Of a stretch of 64,000 nucleotides of DNA, positions 25,795 to 35,955 are shown one piece after another; position 1 is the first letter of the stretch; every line of letters starts with the position of its first letter. Source of the DNA: Sphingobium yanoikuyae (GTDB lineage: Bacteria > Pseudomonadota > Alphaproteobacteria > Sphingomonadales > Sphingomonadaceae); NCBI RefSeq assembly GCF_013001025.1, contig NZ_CP053021.1, positions 1,691,501 through 1,755,500 on the forward strand. The letters are read 5' to 3'. The position numbers and the translations under genes were made by a program. A model generated the notes under the pieces. The model was not told the origin of the DNA. It did not search any database and worked only from the letters and a program-made list of their open reading frames with translations.

Positions 25795-26463
25795 TCAGGT
25801 GGTGTCTCGTTTCCAGAGCAGGATGTCGAGCGCCTGAGTAAGGTATGCGCGCTTGGCAGTGGGTGTATTTGGAAACTCGCGCCGGACGAGGATAAGGTGG
25901 CGGGGTACCATAACGAGTGTGTCGAATATATGGCGCGCAAAGAACTGCAGCGCGTCCTCGTCCATGCTGTGGTTCCACTCAGAGCTTTCCAGGATCGATC
26001 GAACAATTCTGATGCCTTCGGACGCACCAAGCGTTGGTGCAGCCGTTGGAGAAGATTCATGGTCCAACAGCCAGAGGATCAGTGCTTCCAGGCCGATCAC
26101 CTCCCGCTTCAGCGACAAATCAAGCATCTTCCTGCCGACAAACAACAGCCGGTCGCGAAGTAGCCCCTTCGGGATCGTGGAGGCGATCGGTCGGAGATGG
26201 CGGCACAAGCCGTGCTCTACAGCCGCGCGCAAAAGTTCTGTCTTGGAGCCAAAGCGCGAATAGAGAGTGCGCTTGGAGACGTTGGCGCTGGCGGCGATGG
26301 ATTCCATGCTCGCGCCGTCAGCGCCACGGTTGATGAACTCCTCGAGCGCCACATCAAGAATATGGGCGCCAAGTTGCGCAGCGACCTCCTGCGTCGGCCG
26401 GCCGCCTTTTGGGTTGCGCGGTGGAAGCGGAATATCGCGACCCTTCGGCGTTTGTTGCTTCAT
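25795..26463 (-). CDS. TetR-family transcriptional regulator
   Basis: About 222 residues from ATG 26463 (AGGG upstream at fair spacing; ATG 26499 is a longer alternative without a ribosome site). The helix-turn-helix is at about 25-70: ILDVALEEFINRGADGASME then ANVSKRTLYSRFGSKTELL. The C-terminal ligand domain is unassigned. The gene faces phaB2 and a phasin, separated by about 167 bp with a promoter-like sequence on the plus strand, so it probably controls those divergent genes and itself. Confidence 0.85.
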   Translation of the reverse strand: MKQQTPKGRDIPLPPRNPKGGRPTQEVAAQLGAHILDVALEEFINRGADGASMESIAASANVSKRTLYSRFGSKTELLRAAVEHGLCRHLRPIASTIPKGLLRDRLLFVGRKMLDLSLKREVIGLEALILWLLDHESSPTAAPTLGASEGIRIVRSILESSEWNHSMDEDALQFFARHIFDTLVMVPRHLILVRREFPNTPTAKRAYLTQALDILLWKRDTT

Positions 26464-26509
26464 GATGCCAACCCTAGCGACGTCTGCGTCAAATTCCATG
26501 ATATTTGAC

Positions 26510-26538
26510 TTGTCAGGGCCGGAGAACGAGCCGATAAT
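26510..26538 (+). promoter_or_regulatory. Sigma70-like promoter upstream of phaB2
   Basis: TTGTCA (26510-26515), a 17-bp spacer and GATAAT (26533-26538) read toward phaB2, whose ATG is at 26630. The site is in the divergent region between the TetR gene and phaB2, so TetR control is plausible. No clear operator palindrome was found. Confidence 0.5.
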
Positions 26539-26629
26539 AAAACTACTAAGTATACATACGAATGGCGATCCGGGGGATCGTTCATCATTGCCGGAGAGGA
26601 CGGAAAACAGGAACGGGAAACATAGGACA

Positions 26630-27358
26630 ATGTCTGGACTCGCACTGGTCACTGGTGGAACGCGTGGCATCGGCGCAGCCATATCGAAAAGCCTGAAAGC
26701 CGAGGGCTATGCAGTTGCTGCGATCTATCATGGAAACGACCAGGCGGCAGAGCGGTTCATGCAGGAGACGGGTATTTCTGTCTTTAAATGGGATGTCGCG
26801 GACGAGGCAGAATGTCTGGAAGGTGTGCGCCGCGTCGAGGCCGAGCTTGGAACGGTCAATCTGCTGGTCAACAATGCCGGGATCACGCGCGACGGCATGT
26901 TTCACCGGATGAGCTGGGAGCAATGGCGTGCGGTGCTTGGCACCAATCTCGACTCGATGTTCACCATGACCCGCGCGATCATCGAGGGCATGCGCGAGAG
27001 GCGCTATGGCCGGATCGTCAATATTTCCTCGATCAACGGGCAGAAGGGTCAGGTGGGACAGGTCAATTATTCCGCTGCCAAGGCCGGCGTGATCGGCTTC
27101 ACGAAGGCGTTGGCCCAGGAAAATGCGTCGCGTGGCATCACCGTCAACGCGGTATGTCCTGGCTATGTCGACACCGAGATGGTCGCCTCCGTCAAGCAGG
27201 AGGTCCGCGACGGGATTATCGCGGGTATTCCGGTCGGGCGTCTCGGTGCACCCGATGAGATTGCCGAAGCCGTCTGTTATCTGGCCTCGCGAAAAGCCGG
27301 CTTCTGTACCGGCGCAGTCCTCTCCATCAACGGCGGCCAATATATCGCCAACGGGTGA
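26630..27358 (+). CDS. phaB: Acetoacetyl-CoA reductase, second copy
   Basis: A 242-residue PhaB paralogue closely resembling the product of 23037-23759 and sharing its signatures: TGGTRGIGAAI, NNAGITRDGMFHRM, NISSINGQKGQVGQ, Y-x3-K (YSAAK) and FCTGAVLSINGGQYIANG. ATG 26630 follows ATAGGAC. A longer upstream frame to 26267 would cross the divergent promoter and is not believed. It is followed by a phasin-like gene. The double phaB may give differently regulated supply. Confidence 0.92.
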   Translation: MSGLALVTGGTRGIGAAISKSLKAEGYAVAAIYHGNDQAAERFMQETGISVFKWDVADEAECLEGVRRVEAELGTVNLLVNNAGITRDGMFHRMSWEQWRAVLGTNLDSMFTMTRAIIEGMRERRYGRIVNISSINGQKGQVGQVNYSAAKAGVIGFTKALAQENASRGITVNAVCPGYVDTEMVASVKQEVRDGIIAGIPVGRLGAPDEIAEAVCYLASRKAGFCTGAVLSINGGQYIANG

Positions 27359-27462
27359 AACGTCGTGGCACTCGCTGCGGGCCTTTCGGAAATCCCCGAT
27401 ATTGCGCCGCAACAAACACCGGCAAATTTCTCTCCCCCCACTTTGTCAGAAAGTTTCTTCTC

Positions 27463-27915
27463 ATGACCTATCCGGTTGATCAGATCGTCAATTTGCTAAA
27501 GGCCAATGGCCAGCTCGCATTCAAGCTCGCCGAAATCGCACGAACCAGCGGCGAGGAATATCTGCAGATCGGCGGCAAGGCGGCCAGCGGCTTTGCCGGC
27601 CAGATCCAGGATATCAAGCCCGGGCAGTTCCCTGGGTTCAAGAGCGAGGCAGGCACCGCCATTCTGTCGGATCTTGAGAAGAGCCGCGAGGAAACGCTCT
27701 CCAAGGTCAAGGGCGCGGTCGAGGAGTGGCAATCCACCTGGAAGGATGTCGTCTCCGACACTTCGGCGCCGAAGGAACTGACCGATAAGTTCCAGAGCCT
27801 GTTTCAGCCCCAGAGCCTGTTTCAGTCCTGGTCCGGCCTGTTCTCCGCGGCGACGCCGGCTCCGGCACCCGTGACACCGCCCAAGCCTGCCCAGAAAGCG
27901 CCGCCGCAAGCCTGA
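27463..27915 (+). CDS. phaP: Phasin-like PHA granule-associated protein
   Basis: A 150-residue, mostly alpha-helical acidic protein starting at ATG 27463. The body reads like a phasin (QIVNLLKANGQLAFKLAEIA, then SREETLSKVKGAVEEWQ), and the tail from about 125 is Pro/Ala/Lys-rich (APAPVTPPKPAQKAPPQA). A near-duplicate FQPQSLFQSW repeat sits near 112-121. There are no signal or membrane segments. Position directly after phaB2 supports granule coating. The match is by pattern and context; phasins vary greatly in sequence. Confidence 0.72.
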   Translation: MTYPVDQIVNLLKANGQLAFKLAEIARTSGEEYLQIGGKAASGFAGQIQDIKPGQFPGFKSEAGTAILSDLEKSREETLSKVKGAVEEWQSTWKDVVSDTSAPKELTDKFQSLFQPQSLFQSWSGLFSAATPAPAPVTPPKPAQKAPPQA

Positions 27916-27933
27916 AAGCCTTACGCACAACGA

Positions 27934-27965
27934 GGTTCACCTTCACATGCGAGTGAAGGTGAACC
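27934..27965 (+). terminator. 13-bp-stem hairpin after the phasin gene
   Basis: A perfect 13-bp inverted repeat (27934-27946 and 27953-27965, loop ATGCGA) starts 19 nt after the phasin stop and ends 30 nt before the efflux operon start. A pyrimidine stretch with four Ts follows (ccaacctttt). It most likely ends the phaB2-phasin transcript. The long perfect stem could also act on both strands or stabilise the mRNA 3' end. Confidence 0.65.
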
Positions 27966-27995
27966 CCAACCTTTTCGAAAAGCAGCAGGGTGCAT

Positions 27996-29474
27996 ATGGG
28001 GCGTATGGAAGATTCCGGCATAAGCGGGCATCATTTTTGCTCCAGATGCGTGCCAATATTCTCGGCATCGCTTCTCCTCCTCGTCAGCGGCTGTTCGTTC
28101 GCGCCAGAGCATGTCCGCCCGGCCTTGCCTGTGCCCGACACTTATGCCGCGCAGGAGAGCGAGGCCCCCGTGATCGCGCGCATCGGCTGGCACGACTTTT
28201 TCAGGGAGCCGCAACTTCAGGCGTTGATCGGCGAGGCGCTGGTTCATAATCGCGACATCCGCATCGCGACGGGGCGTGTCGCGGAGGCGCGGGCGGCTTG
28301 GCGAATTGAGGGATCGGCGCTCTATCCCCAGCTCGACGCGGTGGCGACGGGAACCCGGAGCCGGACGCCGGCCGATCTGTCCCTCATCGGGCGGCCGATC
28401 ACAGGCAATCAGATCTACGCCCAGTTGAGCGCGGGCTGGGAGATCGATTTCTGGGGTCGCCTGCGCAACCTGCGCGAGGCGGCGCGAGCGCAATATCTGG
28501 CGACCGAGGAGGCGCGGCGCGCGGTTGCGACCGATCTCATCGCGCAGGTCGCCAACGGCTATCTGCTCGAGCGCGAATATGAAGAGCGCGTCGCCATCGC
28601 GACCCGCACCATTACGACGCGTGAAGAGTCGCTGCGGATCATGCGGCGGCGCTACGAGGTCGGCTCGGGCTCCAAACTCGAGATGACGCAAGCGCAGACA
28701 TTGCTAGCCCAGGCACGAACGACGTTGCAGGCACTCGATCAGGATCGCGAAATCAACCGCAACGCGCTGGCGCTGCTGGTCGGGCATCCGGTCGAGATTG
28801 TGCCCGGTCCCCTGGGCCTGATCCAGGCAGCGCCCGATGTCGTGCTGCCTGCCGGCCTGCCTTCCGATATGCTGGTCAACCGGCCCGATATCGTCGCCGC
28901 CGAATATGCGCTGCGCGCCGCCAACGCGAATATCGGTGCGGCGCGGGCGGCCTTCCTGCCCAATATCAGCCTCACGGGCGCATTCGGCACGGCCAGCAGC
29001 GAACTCGATGGCCTGTTCAAGGACGGCAGCCGCGCGTGGAGCTTCACCCCGACGATCAGCCTGCCGATCTTCAACGCCGGTCAGTTGAAGGGCAATCTCG
29101 ACGTCGCCAGGGCGCGGCGAGACATTGCGGTCGCCGATTATGAGCGCACTGTCCAGTCAGCGTTCCGTGACGTCTCCGACGCGCTTGTCCGCCGTCGCCA
29201 GCTGGGGCTGCAGATCGACAGCATGCGGACGATGCTCGACGCGCTGCGGGAGCGGGCCCGGCTGGCGCAATTGCGCTTCGACAGTGGTCGATCGGCCTAT
29301 CTCGAGGTGCTCGATGCGCAGCGCGACCTGTTCGATACCGAGCAGGCGCTGGTACAACTGCGTCGCGCCGAGCTTGCGAGCGCGATCGCCCTCTACGCTG
29401 CACTGGGCGGCGGGTTCGTCGCGAACCCCGCCTTCGATATCAACGCACCTCAAACCGGGAACCTGGCACGATGA
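27996..29474 (+). CDS. Outer-membrane efflux lipoprotein (NodT/OprM family)
   Basis: A TolC-like trimeric outer-membrane channel, about 492 aa. The signal peptide ends in the lipobox LLVSGCS. Two OEP repeats follow: the first with AAWRIEGSALYPQLDAVATG and GWEIDFWGRLRNLREAA, the second with YALRAANANIGAARAAFLPN, SFTPTISLPIFNAGQLKGNL and a coiled RRRQLGLQIDSM region. Start at ATG 27996 (AGCAGGG upstream). Its stop overlaps the adaptor start by 4 nt. It forms a tripartite exporter with the next three genes. Confidence 0.93.
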   Translation: MGRMEDSGISGHHFCSRCVPIFSASLLLLVSGCSFAPEHVRPALPVPDTYAAQESEAPVIARIGWHDFFREPQLQALIGEALVHNRDIRIATGRVAEARAAWRIEGSALYPQLDAVATGTRSRTPADLSLIGRPITGNQIYAQLSAGWEIDFWGRLRNLREAARAQYLATEEARRAVATDLIAQVANGYLLEREYEERVAIATRTITTREESLRIMRRRYEVGSGSKLEMTQAQTLLAQARTTLQALDQDREINRNALALLVGHPVEIVPGPLGLIQAAPDVVLPAGLPSDMLVNRPDIVAAEYALRAANANIGAARAAFLPNISLTGAFGTASSELDGLFKDGSRAWSFTPTISLPIFNAGQLKGNLDVARARRDIAVADYERTVQSAFRDVSDALVRRRQLGLQIDSMRTMLDALRERARLAQLRFDSGRSAYLEVLDAQRDLFDTEQALVQLRRAELASAIALYAALGGGFVANPAFDINAPQTGNLAR

Positions 29475-30544
29475 CGACCCCGAAAAAAACATGGATTATC
29501 CGGGGCGGCATCCTCGTGGCGGTGGTCGCCGCCGGTCTGTTGCTCTGGCAAATGCTCAAGCCCGCGGGGTTGCCGGAAGGCATCGTCAGCGGCAATGGCC
29601 GGATCGAGGCGATCGAGATCGACGTCGCGGCAAAGTCGCCCGGCCGGATCCGCGACATCGTTGCCGATGAAGGCGACTTCGTGAAGGCGGGGCAAGTGGT
29701 TGCGCATATGGACGTCGATGTCCTGAGCGCTCAGCGGTCCGAAGCGCAGGCGCAACTCGCCCAGGCGCTCAACGCCATTCAGACAGCACAAAGCCAGGTG
29801 TCGCAGCGGCAGAGTGAGCGCGCGGCAGCCCTTGCCAGCGTCCGCCAGCGTGAGGCTGAACTCAATGCCGCGCGCAAGCGGTTCGGGCGTTCAGAGACGC
29901 TGGCGCGCGAAGGCGCGACCGCGGTGCAGGAGCGCGACGATGATCAGGCGCGGGTAGACGGCGCCGCTGCGGCGGTCGAAGCGGCCAGGGCCCAGCTTGC
30001 CGCGGTCGATGCCGCGATCGGTACGGCGCGCAGTCAGGTCATCGGCGCACGCTCCAATGTCGATGCGGTGAAGGCGACGATCGAGCGGATCGATGCCGAT
30101 ATCCGCGACAGCGACCTGCGCGCGCCCACCGGCGGGCGCGTTCAGTATCGCGTGGCCCAGCCGGGCGAGATCGTCGCCGGCGGCGGGCGGGTGCTCAACC
30201 TCGTCAATCTGGGCGACGTCTACATGACCTTCTTCCTGCCCGAAACGGTTGCAGGCCGGGTCGCGCTTGGCACCGACGTCCGCATCGTGCTCGATGCCGC
30301 GTCCGACTTCGTGATCCCGGCCAAGGTCTCGTTCGTCGCCGACGTGGCGCAGTTCACGCCCAAGACGGTCGAGACGGAGAGCGAGCGCCAGAAGCTGATG
30401 TTCCGGGTCAAGGCGCGGATTGATCCCGCGCTGCTCGAAAAACACATCAGCCAGGTCAAGACGGGGCTGCCGGGCATGGCTTATGTGCGCATCGATCCAG
30501 GCGTGGCGTGGCCGGAGAAGCTCGCGATCCGGACCGTTCGTTGA
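29471..30544 (+). CDS. HlyD-family membrane fusion protein (YhiI-like)
   Basis: A periplasmic adaptor of 357 aa with one N-terminal helix ([20 protein letters not shown]) and then the first biotinyl-lipoyl half ([20 protein letters not shown]). A long coiled-coil hairpin of about 150 residues is rich in Ala/Gln/Arg. The second lipoyl half and beta-barrel contain [19 protein letters not shown]. It bridges the inner-membrane ABC pump and the outer-membrane channel. A broken homologous fragment is at 51304-51403. Confidence 0.92.
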   Translation: MTTPKKTWIIRGGILVAVVAAGLLLWQMLKPAGLPEGIVSGNGRIEAIEIDVAAKSPGRIRDIVADEGDFVKAGQVVAHMDVDVLSAQRSEAQAQLAQALNAIQTAQSQVSQRQSERAAALASVRQREAELNAARKRFGRSETLAREGATAVQERDDDQARVDGAAAAVEAARAQLAAVDAAIGTARSQVIGARSNVDAVKATIERIDADIRDSDLRAPTGGRVQYRVAQPGEIVAGGGRVLNLVNLGDVYMTFFLPETVAGRVALGTDVRIVLDAASDFVIPAKVSFVADVAQFTPKTVETESERQKLMFRVKARIDPALLEKHISQVKTGLPGMAYVRIDPGVAWPEKLAIRTVR

Positions 30545-33318
30545 GCGATCCGGTGACGGGCAACGCAAACGAGCCGAGCCTGGACGCCGGGCCAGCGGCA
30601 CGTCTCGCCGGTGTCAGCCTGCGCTATGGCAAGACATTGGCGCTCGATGGCGTGGATATCGAGATTCCGCCCGGCAAGATGGTTGCGCTCATCGGTCCCG
30701 ATGGCGTCGGCAAATCCAGCCTGTTCTCGCTGATCGCCGGTGCCCGCGCGATTCAGGACGGTCTGGTGGAGGTGCTGGGCGGCAACATGGCCGACGGGCA
30801 TCATCGCGAAGCCGTCTGCCCGCGCATCGCCTATATGCCGCAGGGCCTGGGCAAGAATCTCTACCCGACGCTCTCGATCGACGAGAATCTCGAATTTTTT
30901 GGGCGACTGTTCGGTCAGGGCGCGCGGGAGCGGGAGCGGCGGATAGCACAGCTGACCCAAAGCACCGGCCTTGAACCATTTCGCAAGCGTCCCGCAGGCA
31001 AGCTGTCGGGCGGCATGAAGCAGAAGCTGGGCCTGTGCTGCGCGCTCATCCACGATCCCGATTTTCTGCTGCTCGATGAGCCGACCACGGGCGTCGATCC
31101 GCTGTCGCGCGCGCAATTCTGGGATCTGATCGATAGTATCCGCGCCGACCGGCCACAGATGAGCGTGCTGGTCGCCACCGCCTATATGGAGGAAGCCGCT
31201 CGCTTCGACTGGCTGATCGCGATGGACGCGGGAAAGGTCCTCGCCACCGGTACGGCGGAGGAATTCTACGAGCGCACCGGCACGAAGGCCCTTGAGGAAG
31301 CGTTCATCGCACTGCTGCCCGAGGAGCGCCGGCGCGGCCACAAGCCCGTGACGATCCCGCCGCGCGATACCGGCGCCGAGGACGTCGCGATCGAGGCGAA
31401 GGGCCTGACGATGCGCTTTGGCGAATTCACCGCCGTCGATCATGTCGATTTTCGGATCGAGCGCGGTGAGATATTCGGCTTCCTGGGCTCGAACGGCTGC
31501 GGCAAGTCGACGACGATGAAGATGCTGACCGGCCTGCTCAAGGCGACCGAAGGGCAGGCCTGGCTGTTTGGCCGCGAGGTCGAGAGTGACGACATGGCGA
31601 CGCGCAAAAGGGTCGGCTATATGAGTCAGGCCTTCTCGCTTTATTCAGAACTCTCCGTCCGCCAGAATCTCGTGCTCCACGCCGAGCTTTTCCATGTACC
31701 ATCGGCCGAGATTCCCGGGCGGGTGACAGAGATCGCCGACCGCTTCGGTCTACGCGATATCATGGAGGCACTGCCCGATGCGCTGCCGCTCGGGCAGCGG
31801 CAGCGGCTCAGCCTCGCCGTTGCGATGATCCACAAGCCTGAGATGCTGATCCTCGACGAGCCGACCTCGGGCGTCGATCCGATCGCGCGCGACCAGTTCT
31901 GGCAGATGATGATCGACCTGTCGCGGAACGACAAGGTAACGATCTTCATCTCGACCCACTTCATGAACGAGGCCGAGCGCTGCGACCGCATCTCGCTGAT
32001 GCACGCGGGCAAGGTGCTGATCAGCGACACACCGACAGCCATCATCGAAAAGCGCGGCAGCGCCAATCTCGAAGACGCATTTATAGCTTATCTGGAGGAC
32101 GCCGCAGGGACAGGGAGCGATGCACCGACTGGCGCCGTCGCTGCACCGCAGGCGGATACTCACGATCGCGCACCCGGCTCCTCTTCGCGCGTCTTCAGTC
32201 GCCGCCGGGTGATGAGCTATGCCCGCCGCGAGGCGCTGGAGTTGAACCGCGATCCGATCCGCGCAACGCTGGCTCTGCTCGGGAGCGTGCTGCTCATGTT
32301 CATTATGGGCTATGGCATCAGCATGGATGTCGAGAATTTGCCGTTCGCGGTGCTCGACCGGGATGCGACAACAACGAGCGAGAATTACGCGCTCAACCTT
32401 GCGGGTTCCCGTTATTTTATCGAGCGGCCGCAAATCAGCGACTATGCCCAGCTCGACCGGCGCATGCGCTCCGGAGAGCTCAGTCTCGCCATCGAGATCC
32501 CGCCCAATTTCGCGCGCGATATCCGGCGTGGCACCCCCGTTCAGATCGGTGTGTGGATGGATGGCGCGATGCCGCAGCGGGCCGAGACCGTGCAGGGCTA
32601 TATCCAGGCGATGCACGCGCAGTGGCTGAGCGAAATGGCCGTGCAGGAACTGGGCGCGCGGCCGTCGAGCGGCCTGATCGATGTCGAGATGCGCTATCGC
32701 TACAATCCCGACGTCAAGAGTCTTGTCGCAATCGCGCCGGCCGTCATCCCTGTGCTTCTCCTGCTGTTCCCCGCGATGCTGACCGCGCTCAGCGTCGTGC
32801 GCGAGAAGGAGTTGGGATCGATCATCAATTTCTATGTGACGCCGATCGGCCGCTTTGAGTTTCTGCTGGGCAAACAGCTACCCTATGTGGCCCTGGCTAT
32901 GGCGAACTATGTGCTCCTGGTGCTCCTGGCATGGCTGGTCTTCCGGGTGCCCATCACCGGCAATATCCTGGCAATGACGCTGGGCGCCTTCCTCTACACC
33001 CTCTCCGCCACCGCGATCGGCTTACTTTTCTCCATCTTCATGCGCAGCCAGATCGCAGCTTTGTTCTCGACCGCCATCGGCACGATCCTGCCGGCGGTGC
33101 AGTTCTCCGGTCTGATCAATCCGGTTTCGTCGCTCGAAGGAGCGGGAGCCTTCATCGGCAATCTCTTCCCGACTACCCAATTCGTGACGATCTGTCGCGG
33201 TGTGTTCTCGAAGGGCCTCGGCTTCGGCGACCTTGCCCAACCGCTGCTAGCGCTGGCCGTGGCCTTCCCGGTGATTCTGGGCCTGTGCGTCGTGTTGCTC
33301 AAGAAGCAGGAAAACTGA
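30541..33318 (+). CDS. RbbA-like fused double ABC ATPase / ABC-2 permease
   Basis: A 925-residue inner-membrane exporter subunit. ATPase 1 has [20 protein letters not shown] and [12 protein letters not shown]. ATPase 2 has [20 protein letters not shown] and [12 protein letters not shown]. The last roughly 370 residues are an ABC-2 permease ([20 protein letters not shown], large periplasmic loop, then five or so helices including [20 protein letters not shown]). This order defines the RbbA/YhiH family. The start is ambiguous: TTG 30541 overlaps the adaptor stop as TTGA and is chosen; GTG 30553 and upstream GTG 30508 are alternatives. Known RbbA binds ribosomes; here the adaptor and outer-membrane factor point to export. 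Confidence 0.88.
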   Translation: MSDPVTGNANEPSLDAGPAARLAGVSLRYGKTLALDGVDIEIPPGKMVALIGPDGVGKSSLFSLIAGARAIQDGLVEVLGGNMADGHHREAVCPRIAYMPQGLGKNLYPTLSIDENLEFFGRLFGQGARERERRIAQLTQSTGLEPFRKRPAGKLSGGMKQKLGLCCALIHDPDFLLLDEPTTGVDPLSRAQFWDLIDSIRADRPQMSVLVATAYMEEAARFDWLIAMDAGKVLATGTAEEFYERTGTKALEEAFIALLPEERRRGHKPVTIPPRDTGAEDVAIEAKGLTMRFGEFTAVDHVDFRIERGEIFGFLGSNGCGKSTTMKMLTGLLKATEGQAWLFGREVESDDMATRKRVGYMSQAFSLYSELSVRQNLVLHAELFHVPSAEIPGRVTEIADRFGLRDIMEALPDALPLGQRQRLSLAVAMIHKPEMLILDEPTSGVDPIARDQFWQMMIDLSRNDKVTIFISTHFMNEAERCDRISLMHAGKVLISDTPTAIIEKRGSANLEDAFIAYLEDAAGTGSDAPTGAVAAPQADTHDRAPGSSSRVFSRRRVMSYARREALELNRDPIRATLALLGSVLLMFIMGYGISMDVENLPFAVLDRDATTTSENYALNLAGSRYFIERPQISDYAQLDRRMRSGELSLAIEIPPNFARDIRRGTPVQIGVWMDGAMPQRAETVQGYIQAMHAQWLSEMAVQELGARPSSGLIDVEMRYRYNPDVKSLVAIAPAVIPVLLLLFPAMLTALSVVREKELGSIINFYVTPIGRFEFLLGKQLPYVALAMANYVLLVLLAWLVFRVPITGNILAMTLGAFLYTLSATAIGLLFSIFMRSQIAALFSTAIGTILPAVQFSGLINPVSSLEGAGAFIGNLFPTTQFVTICRGVFSKGLGFGDLAQPLLALAVAFPVILGLCVVLLKKQEN

Positions 33319-33321
33319 GCC

Positions 33322-34446
33322 ATGCAGCACGCTGCCAACATCTATCGCCTCGGCATCAAGGAACTGCGCAGCCTGTGGCGCGATCCGATGATGCTGGTGC
33401 TGATCGTCTACGCCTTTTCGCTCGGCATCTATGTCGCCGCGAGCGCAATGCCCGAATCGCTTCACATGGCGCCGATCGCGATCATCGACGAGGATCAGTC
33501 ACCCCTCTCGAACCGGATCACCGGGGCCTTCTACCCGCCCCATTTTTCCCAGCCCTCGATCGTCGGGCTCGATGAGGTCGACAAGGGCATGGATGCTGGC
33601 CGCTATACCTTCGCGCTCAACATCCCGCCCGATTTCCAGCGCGACGTACTGGCGGGACGAAAGCCCGGGGTGCAACTCAACATCGACGCGACGCGGATGA
33701 GCCAGGCCTTCACCGGGGGCGGCTATATCCAGCAGATCGTCCAGGGAGAGGTGTCCGAGTTCATGAAGGGCACCCGCGCGACAGCCGCCGCGCCCGTCGA
33801 TCTGGCCCTGCGAGCGCGTTTCAATCCGACGCTCGCCCAAAGCTGGTTCGGGTCGGTGATGGAGATCATCAACAATGTGACGATGCTCTCGATCGTGCTG
33901 ACCGGCGCAGCGCTGATCCGCGAGCGCGAGCACGGCACGATCGAGCATCTGCTGGTGATGCCGGTCACCCCGTTCGAGATCATGGCCAGCAAAGTCTGGG
34001 CGATGGGCCTTGTCGTGCTGGCCTCTTGTGCCTTCGCGTTGCTCATAATGATCCAGGGCATCCTCAAAGTGCCGATCGAAGGGTCAGTCTCGCTGTTCTT
34101 GCTGGGGGCCGCCCTCCATCTGTTCGCGACGACGTCGATCGGTATATTCATGGGAACAATCGCGCGCTCGATGCCGCAATTTGGTCTGCTGCTGATGTTG
34201 GTCCTGCTGCCGCTCCAACTGCTGTCGGGCGGCATGACCCCCCGCGAGAGTATGCCCGAGATCGTCCAGACGCTGATGCTGGCGGCACCGACGACGCACT
34301 TCGTCAAGATGGCCCAGGCGATCCTGTATCGTGGCGCCGGCCTGGATGTCGTCTGGCCCCAGTTCCTGGCGATCATCGCCATCGGTGCGACCTTCTTCGC
34401 CATTGCGCTCTCGCGGTTCCGCAAGACCATCGGGGCGATGGCATGA
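33322..34446 (+). CDS. ABC-2 type permease (YhhJ-like)
   Basis: A 374-residue inner-membrane permease with one N-terminal helix (DPMMLVLIVYAFSLGIYVAA), a large periplasmic domain to about 170, and then five helices, including MEIINNVTMLSIVLTGAALI, REREHGTIEHLLVMPVTPFE (the ABC-2 coupling segment) and MPQFGLLLMLVLLPLQLLSG. It lies 3 nt after the RbbA-like gene and completes the pump. A partial, decayed homologue is at 51404-51770. Confidence 0.92.
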   Translation: MQHAANIYRLGIKELRSLWRDPMMLVLIVYAFSLGIYVAASAMPESLHMAPIAIIDEDQSPLSNRITGAFYPPHFSQPSIVGLDEVDKGMDAGRYTFALNIPPDFQRDVLAGRKPGVQLNIDATRMSQAFTGGGYIQQIVQGEVSEFMKGTRATAAAPVDLALRARFNPTLAQSWFGSVMEIINNVTMLSIVLTGAALIREREHGTIEHLLVMPVTPFEIMASKVWAMGLVVLASCAFALLIMIQGILKVPIEGSVSLFLLGAALHLFATTSIGIFMGTIARSMPQFGLLLMLVLLPLQLLSGGMTPRESMPEIVQTLMLAAPTTHFVKMAQAILYRGAGLDVVWPQFLAIIAIGATFFAIALSRFRKTIGAMA

Positions 34447-35474
34447 CACCAAACCACCGCACCGCAGGACCAACACGCCATTTTGCAGCCCGGCTGGTCA
34501 GCCGCCGCTCGACCTTATGCAGGATCCTTTTGCTGGGAACGCCGATTTTGTTCGGAGCGGCGCGCGCTCTGGCACAGGACATCGAAGCACCGTCGATGGC
34601 GCAGGCGATCCAGGAACTGAAGCCAGGGAAATATCTCTGGTTCCCAGAGGTCGCGCCCGCTGGGCCCGTCCTTCTAGTCGTGAGCCTCAAGGCGCAGCGC
34701 GCATATGTTTATCGCAACGGCGTGCCGATCGGGGTGACGACCATTTCATCGGGAAAGGCAGGCTACGAGACGCCGACAGGGATTTTTACGATCCTGCAGA
34801 AGCATGTCGATCACAAGTCCAATCTTTACGACGACGCACCCATGCCGTTCATGCAGCGCCTTACCTGGGACGGAGTGGCGCTCCATGCGGGCAATGTCCC
34901 AGGTTATCCCGCCTCGCATGGCTGCATCCGGCTCCCGCTGGCGTTTGCGCGCCTTCTGTTCGGCGTGAGCCGGCTGGGCATGACCGTGTTCATCGCCCAG
35001 GATCAGCCCGTTCCGCGACTGGCGCCAACGCCGGACTTTCTGCGCGGCGATGCCGCCGGCAGGGAGGAAGACGCTGGCGAGATATGGACTCCGCAGGCAG
35101 CGCCGAGCGGACCTCTTTCGATCGTCATCAGTGCTGCAGACCAGCGCATCCTTGTCTTGCGCAACGGCGTGCGGATCGGCGCGGCGCGGGTGCGGATAGA
35201 GGGGGCTGTGACCGAGCCCGCCGCTTATTCGCTCACGGGCATTGAGGGCGACCAGTTTCGCTGGGTCCGCCTGGCGCTGCCCAATCAGCCAGCCGGAGCG
35301 CAAAGCGCGGTGAGCCAGGAGGAGCGGGCGCGCCTCAGGTTGCCCGCAGCCTTCCAGCAGAAGATGCGCGCAATCCTGACGCCTGGTACTGTGGCAATCG
35401 TAACTCCCGACAGCCTCGCAAGCGGTAGCGCGGGCGAGCAGTTGACCGTGATTTCCAGTGAGGAAGGGCAGTGA
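34443..35474 (+). CDS. L,D-transpeptidase (YkuD family)
   Basis: A periplasmic peptidoglycan cross-linking enzyme, 343 aa. It starts at ATG 34443, overlapping the permease stop. A twin-arginine-like leader (SRRSTLCRILLLGTPILFGA) ends at AQA/D near 45. The catalytic YkuD domain at about 75-200 holds HAGNVPGYPASHGCIRLP with active-site Cys. A second, weaker YkuD-like half follows (LSIVISAADQRILVLRNGVR), lacking the HxxxxSHGC motif. Coupling of a cell-wall enzyme to an efflux operon may reflect insertion of the trans-envelope pump, but that is inference. Confidence 0.88.
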   Translation: MTPNHRTAGPTRHFAARLVSRRSTLCRILLLGTPILFGAARALAQDIEAPSMAQAIQELKPGKYLWFPEVAPAGPVLLVVSLKAQRAYVYRNGVPIGVTTISSGKAGYETPTGIFTILQKHVDHKSNLYDDAPMPFMQRLTWDGVALHAGNVPGYPASHGCIRLPLAFARLLFGVSRLGMTVFIAQDQPVPRLAPTPDFLRGDAAGREEDAGEIWTPQAAPSGPLSIVISAADQRILVLRNGVRIGAARVRIEGAVTEPAAYSLTGIEGDQFRWVRLALPNQPAGAQSAVSQEERARLRLPAAFQQKMRAILTPGTVAIVTPDSLASGSAGEQLTVISSEEGQ

Positions 35475-35542
35475 TCGGCGCTCACCCTCATCGGCCCATC
35501 CGTTTCCGCCTGGGCGACTGCCGGATAACCCGCTCATGTCCG

Positions 35543-35910
35543 ATGAACCTGTCCCGCCACGGACGTGGGACGGATGTTTATGAGGACAGGAGCTTTTTCG
35601 TCGTCTTTTTGCTTGTCTCGCTGGCCTTCGGCTGGATTCTCTCGCCCATCCTGCTTGCTGCCGCGGTGGTTTCGCTAGTTTATGCGCAAATTCAGTCGGG
35701 CGGGATCAATTTCGACCAGTATTTTCATCAATTCCAACACGTGCTGCCCGGAGCCGGCAGGCGGTCGCTCGCGCATTTTGGGCTCACAGATATTGCGGCG
35801 GTCTGCGCGCGACACACCACCGGACTGATGGGGGGCTTCGAAGCGTTCGCCCGGCACGTGTTCAGCATCCGATCGTGCAAAGGAAGAAGAGAAACGACGT
35901 ACGATTTTAA
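35543..35910 (+). pseudogene. Decayed AI-2E family transporter
   Basis: From ATG 35543 the product reads like an AI-2E/PerM permease with a large internal deletion: DRSFFVVFLLVSLAFGWILSP (first helix), then jumping to the linker IQSGGINFDQYFHQF and FGLTDIAAV. After that the frame drifts into unrelated sequence (FEAFARHVFSIRSCKGRRET) and the rest of the transporter is missing. It would have been the last gene of the efflux operon. Its end is approximate. Confidence 0.6.
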
Positions 35911-35955
35911 TCGACTGATTATTGGACGCCTCCACAACGCCAAGGTGTGGAATGG

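Noticed and set aside
30508..30540. Upstream GTG start for the RbbA-like gene
   Set aside because: It would add 11 residues inside the adaptor frame without a ribosome site; the TTGA overlap at 30541 fits the coupling style of this operon better.
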